A stretch of 64,000 bases of DNA from contig DASZXS010000068.1 of NCBI GenBank assembly GCA_035545735.1, positions 1 through 64,000 of the forward strand, written 5' to 3'. The notes beneath the pieces are model-generated. The model ran no database searches. It had not been told where the DNA came from and saw only the letters and a program-made list of their open reading frames with translations. The stretch comes from JAJYKC01 sp035545735 (lineage in GTDB: Bacteria > Acidobacteriota > Terriglobia > Bryobacterales > Bryobacteraceae). How positions within the stretch are numbered: position 1 is the first letter of the stretch; each line of letters starts with the position of its first letter. Shown one piece after another: positions 26,221 to 33,500 of the stretch. The translations under genes and the position numbers were made by a program.

Positions 26221-26636
26221 CGCGCGGCTATCGCTTCTGCGCGTCCCATCGCCTTCACATCGATTCGCTTTCGGACGCGGAGAACCTGTCGTTGTACGGA
26301 AAATGCAACAACCCTTACGGGCATGGGCACAACTACATCCTGGAGGTGAGCGTTGCCGGGCCTGTCGATTCGAAGTCGGGTCAGGTGGCGCATATTGCCA
26401 CCCTGGACGACCTGGTGCGTTCCGAACTCGTCGATAAGTTGGACCACAACGACCTGAATGCCGGCTTCCCGGCGTTGAGGGCCAAGGTCCCCACCACGGA
26501 GAACCTGGCCCGGGAGGCGCGCCGCATCCTGGCCGAAGCCTGGCCCGCCGCCTTTCCCCAAGGCCAGCCTCGTTTGGCCGGCATCCGAATACTCGAAACA
26601 AAAAGAAATAGCGTGGAATTGTCCACTGTGAGCTAA
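26208..26636 (+). CDS. 6-pyruvoyl-tetrahydropterin synthase/QueD paralogue 2, canonical
   Basis: A 142-residue PTPS-fold protein with the full residue set: zinc histidines 14, 39 and 41, catalytic Cys33 in 'GKCNNPYGHGHNY', the Asp-His pair in 'KLDHNDLN' and the Glu in 'ILETKRN'. It would act on 7,8-dihydroneopterin triphosphate, made by the adjacent FolE, to give 6-pyruvoyl-tetrahydropterin or 6-carboxy-tetrahydropterin. The 'GKCNNP' form resembles eukaryotic-type PTPS more than E. coli QueD. No queC, queE or sepiapterin reductase gene is next to it, so queuosine and biopterin pathways both remain possible. Confidence 0.88.
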   Translation: MVRLTRGYRFCASHRLHIDSLSDAENLSLYGKCNNPYGHGHNYILEVSVAGPVDSKSGQVAHIATLDDLVRSELVDKLDHNDLNAGFPALRAKVPTTENLAREARRILAEAWPAAFPQGQPRLAGIRILETKRNSVELSTVS

Positions 26637-26640
26637 CGAC

Positions 26641-27258
26641 ATGAAAACCAAAAAAGCTGCCATGGCGATTGTGCCCTCCACACCGGAACCGGACCTGATT
26701 GCCTCGCATATGCGCGACATTCTGGAGGAGCTGGGCGAAGACGCCTCGCGGGAGGGCTTGGTCAGAACTCCCCAGCGCGCCTCGAAGGCGCTTCGCTATC
26801 TGACGAGCGGGTACACGATGGACTTGGCCAGCATCGTGAACGGCGCGCTTTTTACTCACGAATGCGACGAGATGGTAGTAGTGAAGGACATCGAGTTCTT
26901 TAGCCTTTGCGAACATCATCTGCTGCCGTTTTTCGGCAAAATGCACGTCGCCTATCTCCCGAATAAGAAAGTGATCGGGCTGAGCAAGATCCCTCGCATT
27001 GTGGATATGTTTGCGCGCCGGCTGCAGCTTCAGGAGCGCCTGACGCAGCAGGTGGCAGAGACGTTAAGGGACGCCCTGGCACCGAAAGGCGTGGGTGTGA
27101 TCTGCGAGGCGCGCCACTTCTGCATGATGATGCGGGGCGTGGAAAAACAGCACTCCGGCACCATCACCAGCGCCATGCTCGGCGCTTTCCGCCAGCGCAA
27201 GGACACGCGCGACGAATTTCTCTCTCTCGTGGCCCAGAAGAATCATCCTTTTTGCTGA
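26641..27258 (+). CDS. folE: GTP cyclohydrolase I
   Basis: A 205-residue GTP cyclohydrolase I that converts GTP to 7,8-dihydroneopterin triphosphate. Zinc ligands are Cys90 and His93 in 'SLCEHHLLPFFG' and Cys161 in 'ARHFCMMMRG'. 'VIGLSKIPRIVDMFARRLQLQERLT' and 'GTITSAMLGAF' are standard. It begins four bases after the second PTPS gene, so the three genes form one operon making reduced pterins for queuosine, folate or tetrahydropterin. Confidence 0.95.
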   Translation: MKTKKAAMAIVPSTPEPDLIASHMRDILEELGEDASREGLVRTPQRASKALRYLTSGYTMDLASIVNGALFTHECDEMVVVKDIEFFSLCEHHLLPFFGKMHVAYLPNKKVIGLSKIPRIVDMFARRLQLQERLTQQVAETLRDALAPKGVGVICEARHFCMMMRGVEKQHSGTITSAMLGAFRQRKDTRDEFLSLVAQKNHPFC

Positions 27259-27282
27259 GACGGACCATTGGAAACTGCCCGT

Positions 27283-27310
27283 TTGCCGCTTGCAAACGTC
27301 CTGCTAGAAT
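27283..27310 (+). promoter_or_regulatory. Possible promoter before the 27319 gene
   Basis: TTGCCG (27283-27288) and TAGAAT (27305-27310) are separated by 16 bases. The -10 lies only eight bases before the ATG, so the transcript would be nearly leaderless. Confidence 0.45.
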
Positions 27311-27318
27311 GCTGATAG

Positions 27319-27675
27319 ATGGCAGACAATTCTCGCAGTTTTGATGCAGGCCCGGACCCGTTTGGCCGTGTTTGGCACGTAGAATTCCGCTGGCTGCAGA
27401 ACGCGATTTCCATCCGTCACGCGGATACCGTAGATGTGAAATTCGTAATCTCGACGCCCGGTGAACCGGAGCAAGAGAAGGTGATTGCGCTGAATCACGC
27501 CCACCTGCTTGACACGGCGAAAAAGAACGGCATTGCTCTTTCCGATGCCTGGTGTTTGAAACTCGGAGGTGCGCACGTGCGCCGCATGGTGGAGTCGTTT
27601 GAAGATATGGACAAGACGCTGGTGACGATTACCGCCCAGGATCTGGAAGCCGATGCGGCGCGCCTGCGCAATTGA
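27319..27675 (+). CDS. Conserved-looking hypothetical protein
   Basis: A 118-residue soluble protein rich in beta-type residues, with 'WHVEFRWLQNAISIRHADTVDVKF' near the N-terminus (split by family-like conserved aromatic residues) and a helical end 'TAQDLEADAARLRN'. There are no membrane segments, no signal peptide and no metal motif. I do not recognise the family. It begins a run of four small plus-strand genes including the LysW-like protein. Codon use and a normal start context support a real gene. Confidence 0.6.
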   Translation: MADNSRSFDAGPDPFGRVWHVEFRWLQNAISIRHADTVDVKFVISTPGEPEQEKVIALNHAHLLDTAKKNGIALSDAWCLKLGGAHVRRMVESFEDMDKTLVTITAQDLEADAARLRN

Positions 27676-27729
27676 AATGGATACGTTGTATAAAGCTAAG
27701 GGGGGATCCTTCGAGGAGGCGAGCAATTT

Positions 27730-27972
27730 ATGGTGAAATGCCCGATGTGTGACGCGGCCATGGATGTAGAAGCGGATGAGCTTGACGAAGGGGAATCGAT
27801 AACGTGCGAGGAGTGCGGCGCGGAATTGAACGTCGCGAGCATAGATCCTTTGGAATTGGAGTCGGTTGAGGGGGAGGACGAAGACGAAGATTTCGACGAG
27901 GATGATGACGACGACCTCGGCGACGAGGACGACGACGACGACGAGGATGATGACGAGGAGGATTGGAAATAA
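27730..27972 (+). CDS. LysW-like zinc ribbon protein with a long acidic C-terminal tail
   Basis: An 80-residue protein. Residues 1-45 match the LysW family: CPMC (Cys4, Cys7) and CEEC (Cys26, Cys29) form a zinc ribbon, followed by 'GAELNVASIDPLELE', very close to Thermus LysW. LysW is a carrier whose C-terminal Glu, in the end motif EDWGE, is joined to the amino group of 2-aminoadipate or glutamate during lysine or arginine synthesis. Here residues 46-79 are almost all Asp and Glu and the protein ends in EEDWK, so the carrier Glu is absent. No LysX, LysZ or LysY gene is nearby. GAGGAGG lies upstream of the ATG. The role is unknown; it may be a repurposed LysW. Confidence 0.75.
   Translation: MVKCPMCDAAMDVEADELDEGESITCEECGAELNVASIDPLELESVEGEDEDEDFDEDDDDDLGDEDDDDDEDDDEEDWK
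27866..27963 (+). repeat. Low-complexity GAC/GAT/GAG tract
   Basis: Nearly 100 bases are built from Asp and Glu codons and encode the acidic tail of the LysW-like protein. The tract is prone to slippage in steps of three bases. Its shifted frame would read Thr/Arg-rich residues and leads into the next gene. Confidence 0.75.
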
Positions 27973-28333
27973 CTGCGCCGCGGTCTGGCTGGTTCTTGCC
28001 GGACTCGCGTTTGCCGGCGAGAAGCATAAGACCCTTCAGGAGCCGGCGCGCGGCGTCGTTGCCGGCACGGTGTTCCGCGATCCCGGCTTTGCTTTCCCGG
28101 GCGTCAAGGTGACGCTCGTCGCGACGCCCGCGCCCGGCGATTCCGGAAAGGCGTTCAAAGAGAAGACCACCTCCGATCAGCGCGGGGAATTTGCGTTTCG
28201 TGTCGCTCCCGTGGAGATGCACTACAAAGTGATCGTGGAAGCAAAAGGCTATCAGTCCCAGGAGAAGGTGGTGGAAATTCGCGGTGAAGAACGGGTGGAA
28301 GCAACTTTCAGCCTCCAAAAGGAGTCTAAATAA
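27950..28333 (+). CDS. Exported carboxypeptidase-regulatory-like (beta-sandwich) protein
   Basis: A 127-residue protein with a clear signal peptide (positive 'MTRRIGNN', hydrophobic core, cleavage near 'AFA|GEKH') and one CarboxypepD_reg/CNA-B-type beta-sandwich: 'VVAGTVFRDPGFAFPGVKVTLV', 'TTSDQRGEFAFRV', 'YKVIVEAKGYQSQEKVVEI'. Such domains are found in outer-membrane and surface proteins and are common in Acidobacteriota. The start overlaps the end of the LysW-like gene by 23 bases in another frame; the signal peptide begins exactly there, so the start is well supported. Confidence 0.78.
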   Translation: MTRRIGNNCAAVWLVLAGLAFAGEKHKTLQEPARGVVAGTVFRDPGFAFPGVKVTLVATPAPGDSGKAFKEKTTSDQRGEFAFRVAPVEMHYKVIVEAKGYQSQEKVVEIRGEERVEATFSLQKESK

Positions 28334-28336
28334 ACG

Positions 28337-28711
28337 GTGACACGCGCCATGAGGCTTTTAAGAACACTTCCGGCGGTTGCGGTGATCGCGGCCCTATGCT
28401 GCGGCTCCGTGATGGCGGACAATCCGTGGAAAAAGAAGGAAGTCGATAATACTCGCAACGTCCTGGGTGTGGTCACCAATGCGGCCGGCGATTTGGTGAA
28501 GGGGGCGGTGGTTCAGCTCAAAGACACAAAGACGCTGCAGGTACGCTCGTTTTTCACTCAGCAAGGCGGAAAATACCATTTCGCCGGCCTGAGTAACAAC
28601 ATTGACTACGAAGTGAAAGCGACCTATCAGGGCGCCTCCAGCCCCACCAAACGCGCCAGCGTATATGATTCGCGCAAGGACGTGGTGCTGGATCTTAAGC
28701 TGGATAAATAA
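28337..28711 (+). CDS. Second exported carboxypeptidase-regulatory-like protein
   Basis: A 124-residue protein with a signal peptide cleaved near 'SVMA|DNP' and a single beta-sandwich domain: 'NVLGVVTNAAGDLVKGAVVQLKDTKT' is the first strand pair and 'GGKYHFAGLSNNIDYEVKATYQG' the second. The start is GTG at 28337 with AAAGGAG about 12 bases upstream; the ATG at 28349 would also leave a full signal peptide. It follows the preceding homologue by three bases. The pair may interact in the periplasm or envelope. Sequence identity between the two is low. Confidence 0.72.
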   Translation: MTRAMRLLRTLPAVAVIAALCCGSVMADNPWKKKEVDNTRNVLGVVTNAAGDLVKGAVVQLKDTKTLQVRSFFTQQGGKYHFAGLSNNIDYEVKATYQGASSPTKRASVYDSRKDVVLDLKLDK

Positions 28712-28729
28712 ACGGCCGCCGCGGGGCGG

Positions 28730-29974
28730 CTACGCGATCTCCCCGCGAATCAGATCCTCGTAATTCTCCCGCCCTCTCACAATGCGCCATTGATTTCCTG
28801 TCACCAGGACTTCCGCGGCGCGGGTGCGTGCGTTGTAGTTGGACGCCTGCGCGAACCCGTAGGCTCCCGCCGTGGTGAGAGCCAGAAGGTCCCCGGGTTG
28901 GACGTCCGGGATCTTGCGGTCGCGCGCGAAGAAGTCCCCGGTCTCGCAGACCGGGCCCACTACGTCCGCCGTAATACTGGGGGCCTGGCCGTTCGAAAGG
29001 GGCAGGATCTCGTGATGCGCCTGATACAGCGTGGGGCGAATCAAGTCGTTCATCGCTGAATCGACAATTACGAAATTCTTGTTCCCGTTCCGTTTCCGGT
29101 AAAGCACGCGTGTCAGCAGCGCGCCCGCCTCTCCCACGATTGAACGTCCCGGTTCCATCATCAGCGTCACATCGATGCCGGCTGTTTTCGCGCACACGGC
29201 GCGGACGAATTCGCCGATGGCGGGAGCCTCGTCGTCCTTGCGGTACGCCACTCCCAAACCGCCGCCCAGGTCGAGCGTCCGGATCTGGAAGCCGCGCTGG
29301 CGGAGCCTTGCGACCAGGCCGAGCATCCGGTCCACGGCTTCCATCACCGGCGCGATGTCCAATAATTGCGAACCGATGTGGCAGCTGACGCCCTCAACGT
29401 CGAGATGGGGCAGGCGCCGCGCCGCCTCATAAACTTCTTCCACTTCGGTGATGCTGATGCCGAATTTATGCTCCCGCAGCCCTGTGGAGATATAGGGATG
29501 GGTTGCCGCGTCCACATCCGGGTTCACGCGCAGCGCGACGCGAGGCGTGACGCCGAGCGAGGCAGCGGCAGCCGAGATCCGCTCTAATTCCTGCTCCGAC
29601 TCGCAGTTGAAGCTGTGAATCTTCTCTTCGAGCGCATAGCGGATTTCATCGTCGCGCTTGCCGGCGCCGCTGAAGACTACTTTCTCCGGATCGCCACCGG
29701 CCCGGATGACGCGGAAAAGCTCGCCTCCGGAAACGATGTCGAACCCCGCTCCGGCGTCCGCGAGCAGTTTGAGCACGGCCAGATTCGAGTTCGCCTTTAC
29801 CGCGTAGCAAACCAGGTGTGGCTGCGCCCCGAAGGCATCGTCATAGGCGCGAAATCTTTCGGTTATGGCCGACCCCGCGTAGACGTAGCAGGGAGTCCCC
29901 GCCTGGGACGCCAGTTGGTCCAACCGGACGTCCTCGCAATAAAGGCTGCCGCCGTGGTACGCGAACGGGCTCAC
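28730..29974 (-). CDS. lysA: Diaminopimelate decarboxylase
   Basis: A 414-residue fold-type III PLP enzyme that makes lysine from meso-diaminopimelate. The PLP lysine is in 'CYAVKANSN'. Further motifs are 'GFDIVSGGEL', 'GVSCHIGSQL', 'LDLGGGLGV', 'MMEPGRSIVGEAG', 'DVVGPVCETGDFFA' and 'TTAGAYGFAQASNYN'. The GTG start overlaps the stop of the upstream phosphatase gene as GTGA; the longer reading upstream is out of family. The lysine pathway here is thus the diaminopimelate route, which makes a LysW role in lysine synthesis less likely. Confidence 0.93.
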   Translation of the reverse strand: MSPFAYHGGSLYCEDVRLDQLASQAGTPCYVYAGSAITERFRAYDDAFGAQPHLVCYAVKANSNLAVLKLLADAGAGFDIVSGGELFRVIRAGGDPEKVVFSGAGKRDDEIRYALEEKIHSFNCESEQELERISAAAASLGVTPRVALRVNPDVDAATHPYISTGLREHKFGISITEVEEVYEAARRLPHLDVEGVSCHIGSQLLDIAPVMEAVDRMLGLVARLRQRGFQIRTLDLGGGLGVAYRKDDEAPAIGEFVRAVCAKTAGIDVTLMMEPGRSIVGEAGALLTRVLYRKRNGNKNFVIVDSAMNDLIRPTLYQAHHEILPLSNGQAPSITADVVGPVCETGDFFARDRKIPDVQPGDLLALTTAGAYGFAQASNYNARTRAAEVLVTGNQWRIVRGRENYEDLIRGEIA

Positions 29975-31719
29975 GCGGGCACCCTCAGGGCGAGAATGCT
30001 CTGATCGTCGAAGCGCCGCCGGCCCTCCGTAAATTCGTCGAGGTCCGCCAGGATTTCGTCCGCGATCTGGCGCGGCTCGCTCTCGCAAACACGCTTCACC
30101 ACTTTGACCAGGCGCTGCCGCCCGTATTCCTCTTCCTTCGGATTCAACTGATCGAGCACGCCGTCCGAGCAGAGGAGGAAGACATCCCCCGGGTGGGCCT
30201 GGAAGACGGTTTCTTCGTACTCACGTTCATCCAGCAGTCCGATCGGCATCCCCTCTACGCTGATCTTTACGAGTTCTCCATTCCGGAAGATCAGCGGAGG
30301 CACGGCGCCGGCATTCACCATGGTCATCTCGTGATCCCGGTTGTCCCACAGCATGAGAGTGAGCGTGACGTAGCGCGCATCCACCTTCCGCTCCAGCAGC
30401 GTTTCGTTGAGGGTGCGCATCAAGGCGGCGGGACTCCGGCGGCGCGGCGCCAGCGTCCGCAACAGTCCGCTTACCAGCGCGCCGTAGAGGGCGGCCGCGG
30501 CGCCTTTTCCGCTCACATCGCCGAATGCGATGAGCACGGTTTCGTTATCGTATTCGAAGAAGTCGTAGATGTCGCCGCTGATCTCGCGAGCCGGCCTCGA
30601 TTGAATCGCGGCGCGCAGCCCCGGCAGGTCAGGCGCGATTTTGGGCAGCAGCACCGATTGCAGCTTGCGCGCCGCCTTCAGGTCCTGCTCCATGCCTTGT
30701 TCGCGCTGCGCCAGTTCCTCATAGAGGCGCGCATTTTCCACCGATCCGGCCACCTGCGGCGCCAGTAGACCCAGCAGGCGCACATGGTCCTCGGTGAAGA
30801 ATCCCATCCGCTCGCTTTCGAGGTCGATGACGCCCACCACACGGTCCTGCACAATCATCGGCACCGCCAGTTCGGATCGGATGCCCGGATGCGAGGGGAT
30901 GTAGCGCGGGTCCGCCAGTGTGTCCGCCACCCGGATGGGAGTGCGCGACTCGGCGGCCGCGCCCGTGATGCCTTTTCCGATGGGAACATTGTCGAGCGTG
31001 ACGCGTTCGTCGTAACGCTCGCTAAAGCGGTGCCGCAATACCTTACGATCCGCGTCCACCAGCAGAATACTGAAGGAATCGTAATTGATCATTCCGTGAA
31101 TGGTCTTCGCGATCTTGCCCATCAGCTCGTCCAGCGCAAGGATCGACCGGAATTCCTGGGATAGATTCGCCAGCGTGCGCAGCGTCTTATTCTGGCGCTC
31201 CACGCGGCGGTAAAGGCGGGCGTTATCGATTGACACCGCGACACGAGCGGCAATCAGCATCAGCAGGGCGCGATCCTGCTCGTTATAGGCATGCAGACGC
31301 GTGGACTGGAGATCGATGACGCCCACCAGTTTTCCACGCGCGATCATCGGGGCCGCGAGCTCGCTGCGGACCGCGTCCAGGGCGTTCAGATAGCTCGGCT
31401 CCTTGCGGACGTCCTGAACCAGCATCGGCTGCCGGAGACTGGCGGTTTTGCCGGTGATGCCTTCGCCCATGGGGATCTCAAGGCTCTTCACCACTTCCTC
31501 GCGATGCCCGATCGCATGGCGGATGCGCAAACCCTGTTTGTCGGCCAGGAGAATCGCGAAAAGATCGTACGGAACGACGTCTTTGATGATTTCGGCGACG
31601 TTGGAAAGAATCCGGTCGAGGTCCAGAGTCTCCGATGTCGCGGCGGCGACATCCAGAAGAAAGTCCAAAAGTTCGGCTCGTTCGCGGAAGCGGATCGCGG
31701 ATCGGTTGGAGGCGGCCAT
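29971..31719 (-). CDS. GAF-GAF-PP2C (RsbU/SpoIIE-type) serine phosphatase
   Basis: A 582-residue cytoplasmic signalling protein. Two GAF domains (about 15-165 and 185-340) are linked by short helices; both contain the 'PMGEGITGKTA' and 'PIGKGITGAAA' loop. The SpoIIE/PP2C phosphatase domain (about 375-580) has 'REISGDIYDFFEYDNETVLIAFGDVSGKG' (split here by the acidic metal ligand residues) and 'LLCSDGVLDQLN'. Such enzymes dephosphorylate anti-anti-sigma factors in response to a signal bound by GAF. No anti-sigma partner is next to it. It sits between deoC (14 bases) and lysA (overlap). Confidence 0.9.
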   Translation of the reverse strand: MAASNRSAIRFRERAELLDFLLDVAAATSETLDLDRILSNVAEIIKDVVPYDLFAILLADKQGLRIRHAIGHREEVVKSLEIPMGEGITGKTASLRQPMLVQDVRKEPSYLNALDAVRSELAAPMIARGKLVGVIDLQSTRLHAYNEQDRALLMLIAARVAVSIDNARLYRRVERQNKTLRTLANLSQEFRSILALDELMGKIAKTIHGMINYDSFSILLVDADRKVLRHRFSERYDERVTLDNVPIGKGITGAAAESRTPIRVADTLADPRYIPSHPGIRSELAVPMIVQDRVVGVIDLESERMGFFTEDHVRLLGLLAPQVAGSVENARLYEELAQREQGMEQDLKAARKLQSVLLPKIAPDLPGLRAAIQSRPAREISGDIYDFFEYDNETVLIAFGDVSGKGAAAALYGALVSGLLRTLAPRRRSPAALMRTLNETLLERKVDARYVTLTLMLWDNRDHEMTMVNAGAVPPLIFRNGELVKISVEGMPIGLLDEREYEETVFQAHPGDVFLLCSDGVLDQLNPKEEEYGRQRLVKVVKRVCESEPRQIADEILADLDEFTEGRRRFDDQSILALRVPA

Positions 31720-31733
31720 GGTGGATGCGGTTC

Positions 31734-32369
31734 CTATGCGATTGCCTCGACGATCTTGACGCTGGCGCTCGAGCCGATCCGGTTCGCGCCGGCTTCCACC
31801 ATTTGAAGCGCATCCTCCAGCGACCGAATGCCGCCGGCGGCTTTCACGCCCATCTCGTCGCCAACCGTGCGGCGCATGAGCGCGACGTCTCCGGTGGTTG
31901 CGCCCGAAGGCCCAAAACCGGTGGAGGTTTTTACGAAATCGGCGCCCGCGGCTTGCGCCAGTTTGCAGCCAACCGCGATCTGCCGGGCGGTCAAATACCC
32001 ATTTTCCAGGATCACCTTTACGATCGCTCCACTGTCGTGCGCCACCTTCACCACGCTGGCGATGTCGTCTTCCACGGTAGACAGGTCCGCGGCGAGCAGC
32101 GCTCCCACCTGAACCACCATATCGAGTTCGCGAGCGCCCGAGCGAACGGCGATACGGCTCTCGGCTGCCTTCGCTTCCGTCGATGCCGCACCCAGGGGAA
32201 AACCAATTACCGTGCAGGCGTTTACGCGAGAGCCGGAAAGCTCCGCCGCGATGAACGGAACAAAAAACGAGTTCACGCACACGGCGGCGAATTGATGTTC
32301 GAGGGCCTCTGCGCACACGCGCCGTATGTCGGCCTGAGTCGCATCCGCCTTCAGCAGCGTGTGGTCCAT
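31734..32369 (-). CDS. deoC: Deoxyribose-phosphate aldolase
   Basis: A 211-residue class I aldolase that cleaves 2-deoxyribose 5-phosphate to glyceraldehyde 3-phosphate and acetaldehyde. The Schiff-base lysine is in 'FVKTSTGFGPSGAT' and the second lysine in 'MGVKAAGGIRS'; 'VNACTVIGFPLGA' and 'ELDMVVQVGAL' are standard. TTG precedes the ATG directly, and codons further upstream continue as family-like residues, so the N-terminus may start a few codons earlier with an unusual codon. It is the first gene of the deoC-rsbU-lysA run. Confidence 0.92.
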   Translation of the reverse strand: MDHTLLKADATQADIRRVCAEALEHQFAAVCVNSFFVPFIAAELSGSRVNACTVIGFPLGAASTEAKAAESRIAVRSGARELDMVVQVGALLAADLSTVEDDIASVVKVAHDSGAIVKVILENGYLTARQIAVGCKLAQAAGADFVKTSTGFGPSGATTGDVALMRRTVGDEMGVKAAGGIRSLEDALQMVEAGANRIGSSASVKIVEAIA

Positions 32370-32698
32370 CAACGCAGCGAGTTGCCGTCTTGTGAAAGTG
32401 AGCGAAATATCCTGGTCCCCAGCTCCCCGCAGAGTGGAAGTGCTTAAAAATCAGCGCTTTCCGGGAGAGGTCTTCCCTTCCATCATAACACGGTGAGTCA
32501 TTGCCAGACTGGAGTTTCTCCGTTTGTGCTCTGGGATGGCGATACAAATGAGAGCGGGCTACCGCACTCTTCCGCGTTGCGCCGGAGAGCCGCCATGCCG
32601 GCGCGCCGGGAACGGAGGCCGCCTGCCCCCGGCGATTGCTCCGGCGCCTGGTTCAGGTTGACACTACCATGCTCAGTTGGATATAAATTCGTTCGCAT
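32370..32698. other. Divergent intergenic region between deoC and sdhC
   Basis: This stretch of 329 bases holds the sdh promoter at its right end. On the minus strand a TATGAT-like hexamer lies near 32480, without a convincing -35, and could serve deoC. I see no gene or RNA structure in the rest. Confidence 0.5.
32658..32687 (+). promoter_or_regulatory. Promoter of the sdhCAB operon
   Basis: A perfect -35 TTGACA (32658-32663) and a TATAAA -10 (32682-32687) are separated by 18 bases. The -10 ends 11 bases before the ATG, leaving room for only a few leader bases and no ribosome binding site. Confidence 0.7.
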
Positions 32699-33499
32699 AT
32701 GCCGGCCATTGATGTTCCTCTGGAGCGGGGCCGTTTCGGCCAGACCTCGCGCCGTGATTTGTGGTGGGTCCAGCCTCTGGTCGTCTTTCTTGGGCTGTCC
32801 GCGTTTCTTGTTTATGCGACCTGGGCCGCGTTTCAAGGGAATTACTATCGCTTCGGCCCTTATCTCTCGCCGTTCTATTCGCCCGAGCTTTTCGGTTCCA
32901 CCGGACACGCCTGGTTCGGTCCCGAGCCGCGCTGGATTCCTTCTTTTATTCCCTTCACCGCCGCGCTGGTGATTCTGCCCTTTCCCGCCGGCTTCCGCGT
33001 CACCTGCTACTACTATCGCGGCGCCTACTACAAGGCATTCTGGGCCGACCCGCCTTCGTGCACGGTAGGGGAGCCGCGAAAGAAATACCTCGGGGAGCGA
33101 TCCTTTCCGCTCATTCTGCAAAATGTGCATCGCTATTTTCTTTATGTCGCCCTGCTCTTTCTGATTTTTCTCGCCCACGACGCCTGGAGCGCCTACCGCT
33201 TTGCCGATGCCTCCGGAGTGAGGCATTTCGGCCTGGGCGTCGGCTCTCTGGTGCTAACGCTCAATGTAATTTTGCTGGGAGGCTACACCTTCGGGTGCCA
33301 CTCGCTGCGCCACCTTTTGGGCGGCATGCTGGACCGGATATCCGCGTCTCCTCTTCGCAAACGCGCCTATGATTGCAGTAGTTGTCTGAACAGCCGGCAT
33401 ATGTATTGGGCCTGGTGCAGCCTTTTCTGGGTCGCGTTTTCGGACATTTACGTCCGGCTATGCGCGATGGGCGTCTGGACGGATTGGAGAATCTTTTAG
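32699..33499 (+). CDS. sdhC: Succinate dehydrogenase membrane anchor subunit, mycobacterial Sdh1-like
   Basis: A 266-residue membrane protein with about five helices. The N-terminal 'RDLWWVQPLVVFLGLSAF' and 'SPFYSPELFG' resemble the mycobacterial Sdh1 anchor (Rv0249c type), and the gene order anchor-flavoprotein-iron-sulfur is the same. Cys and His residues cluster near the C-terminal helices: Cys200-His201, His205, Cys226, Cys229, His234 and Cys240. In mycobacterial Sdh1 a membrane-embedded Rieske-type cluster has been reported, and this set could hold one; that is inference. There is no obvious haem-b histidine pair pattern of classical SdhC. Confidence 0.82.
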   Translation: MPAIDVPLERGRFGQTSRRDLWWVQPLVVFLGLSAFLVYATWAAFQGNYYRFGPYLSPFYSPELFGSTGHAWFGPEPRWIPSFIPFTAALVILPFPAGFRVTCYYYRGAYYKAFWADPPSCTVGEPRKKYLGERSFPLILQNVHRYFLYVALLFLIFLAHDAWSAYRFADASGVRHFGLGVGSLVLTLNVILLGGYTFGCHSLRHLLGGMLDRISASPLRKRAYDCSSCLNSRHMYWAWCSLFWVAFSDIYVRLCAMGVWTDWRIF

Positions 33500-33500
33500 G

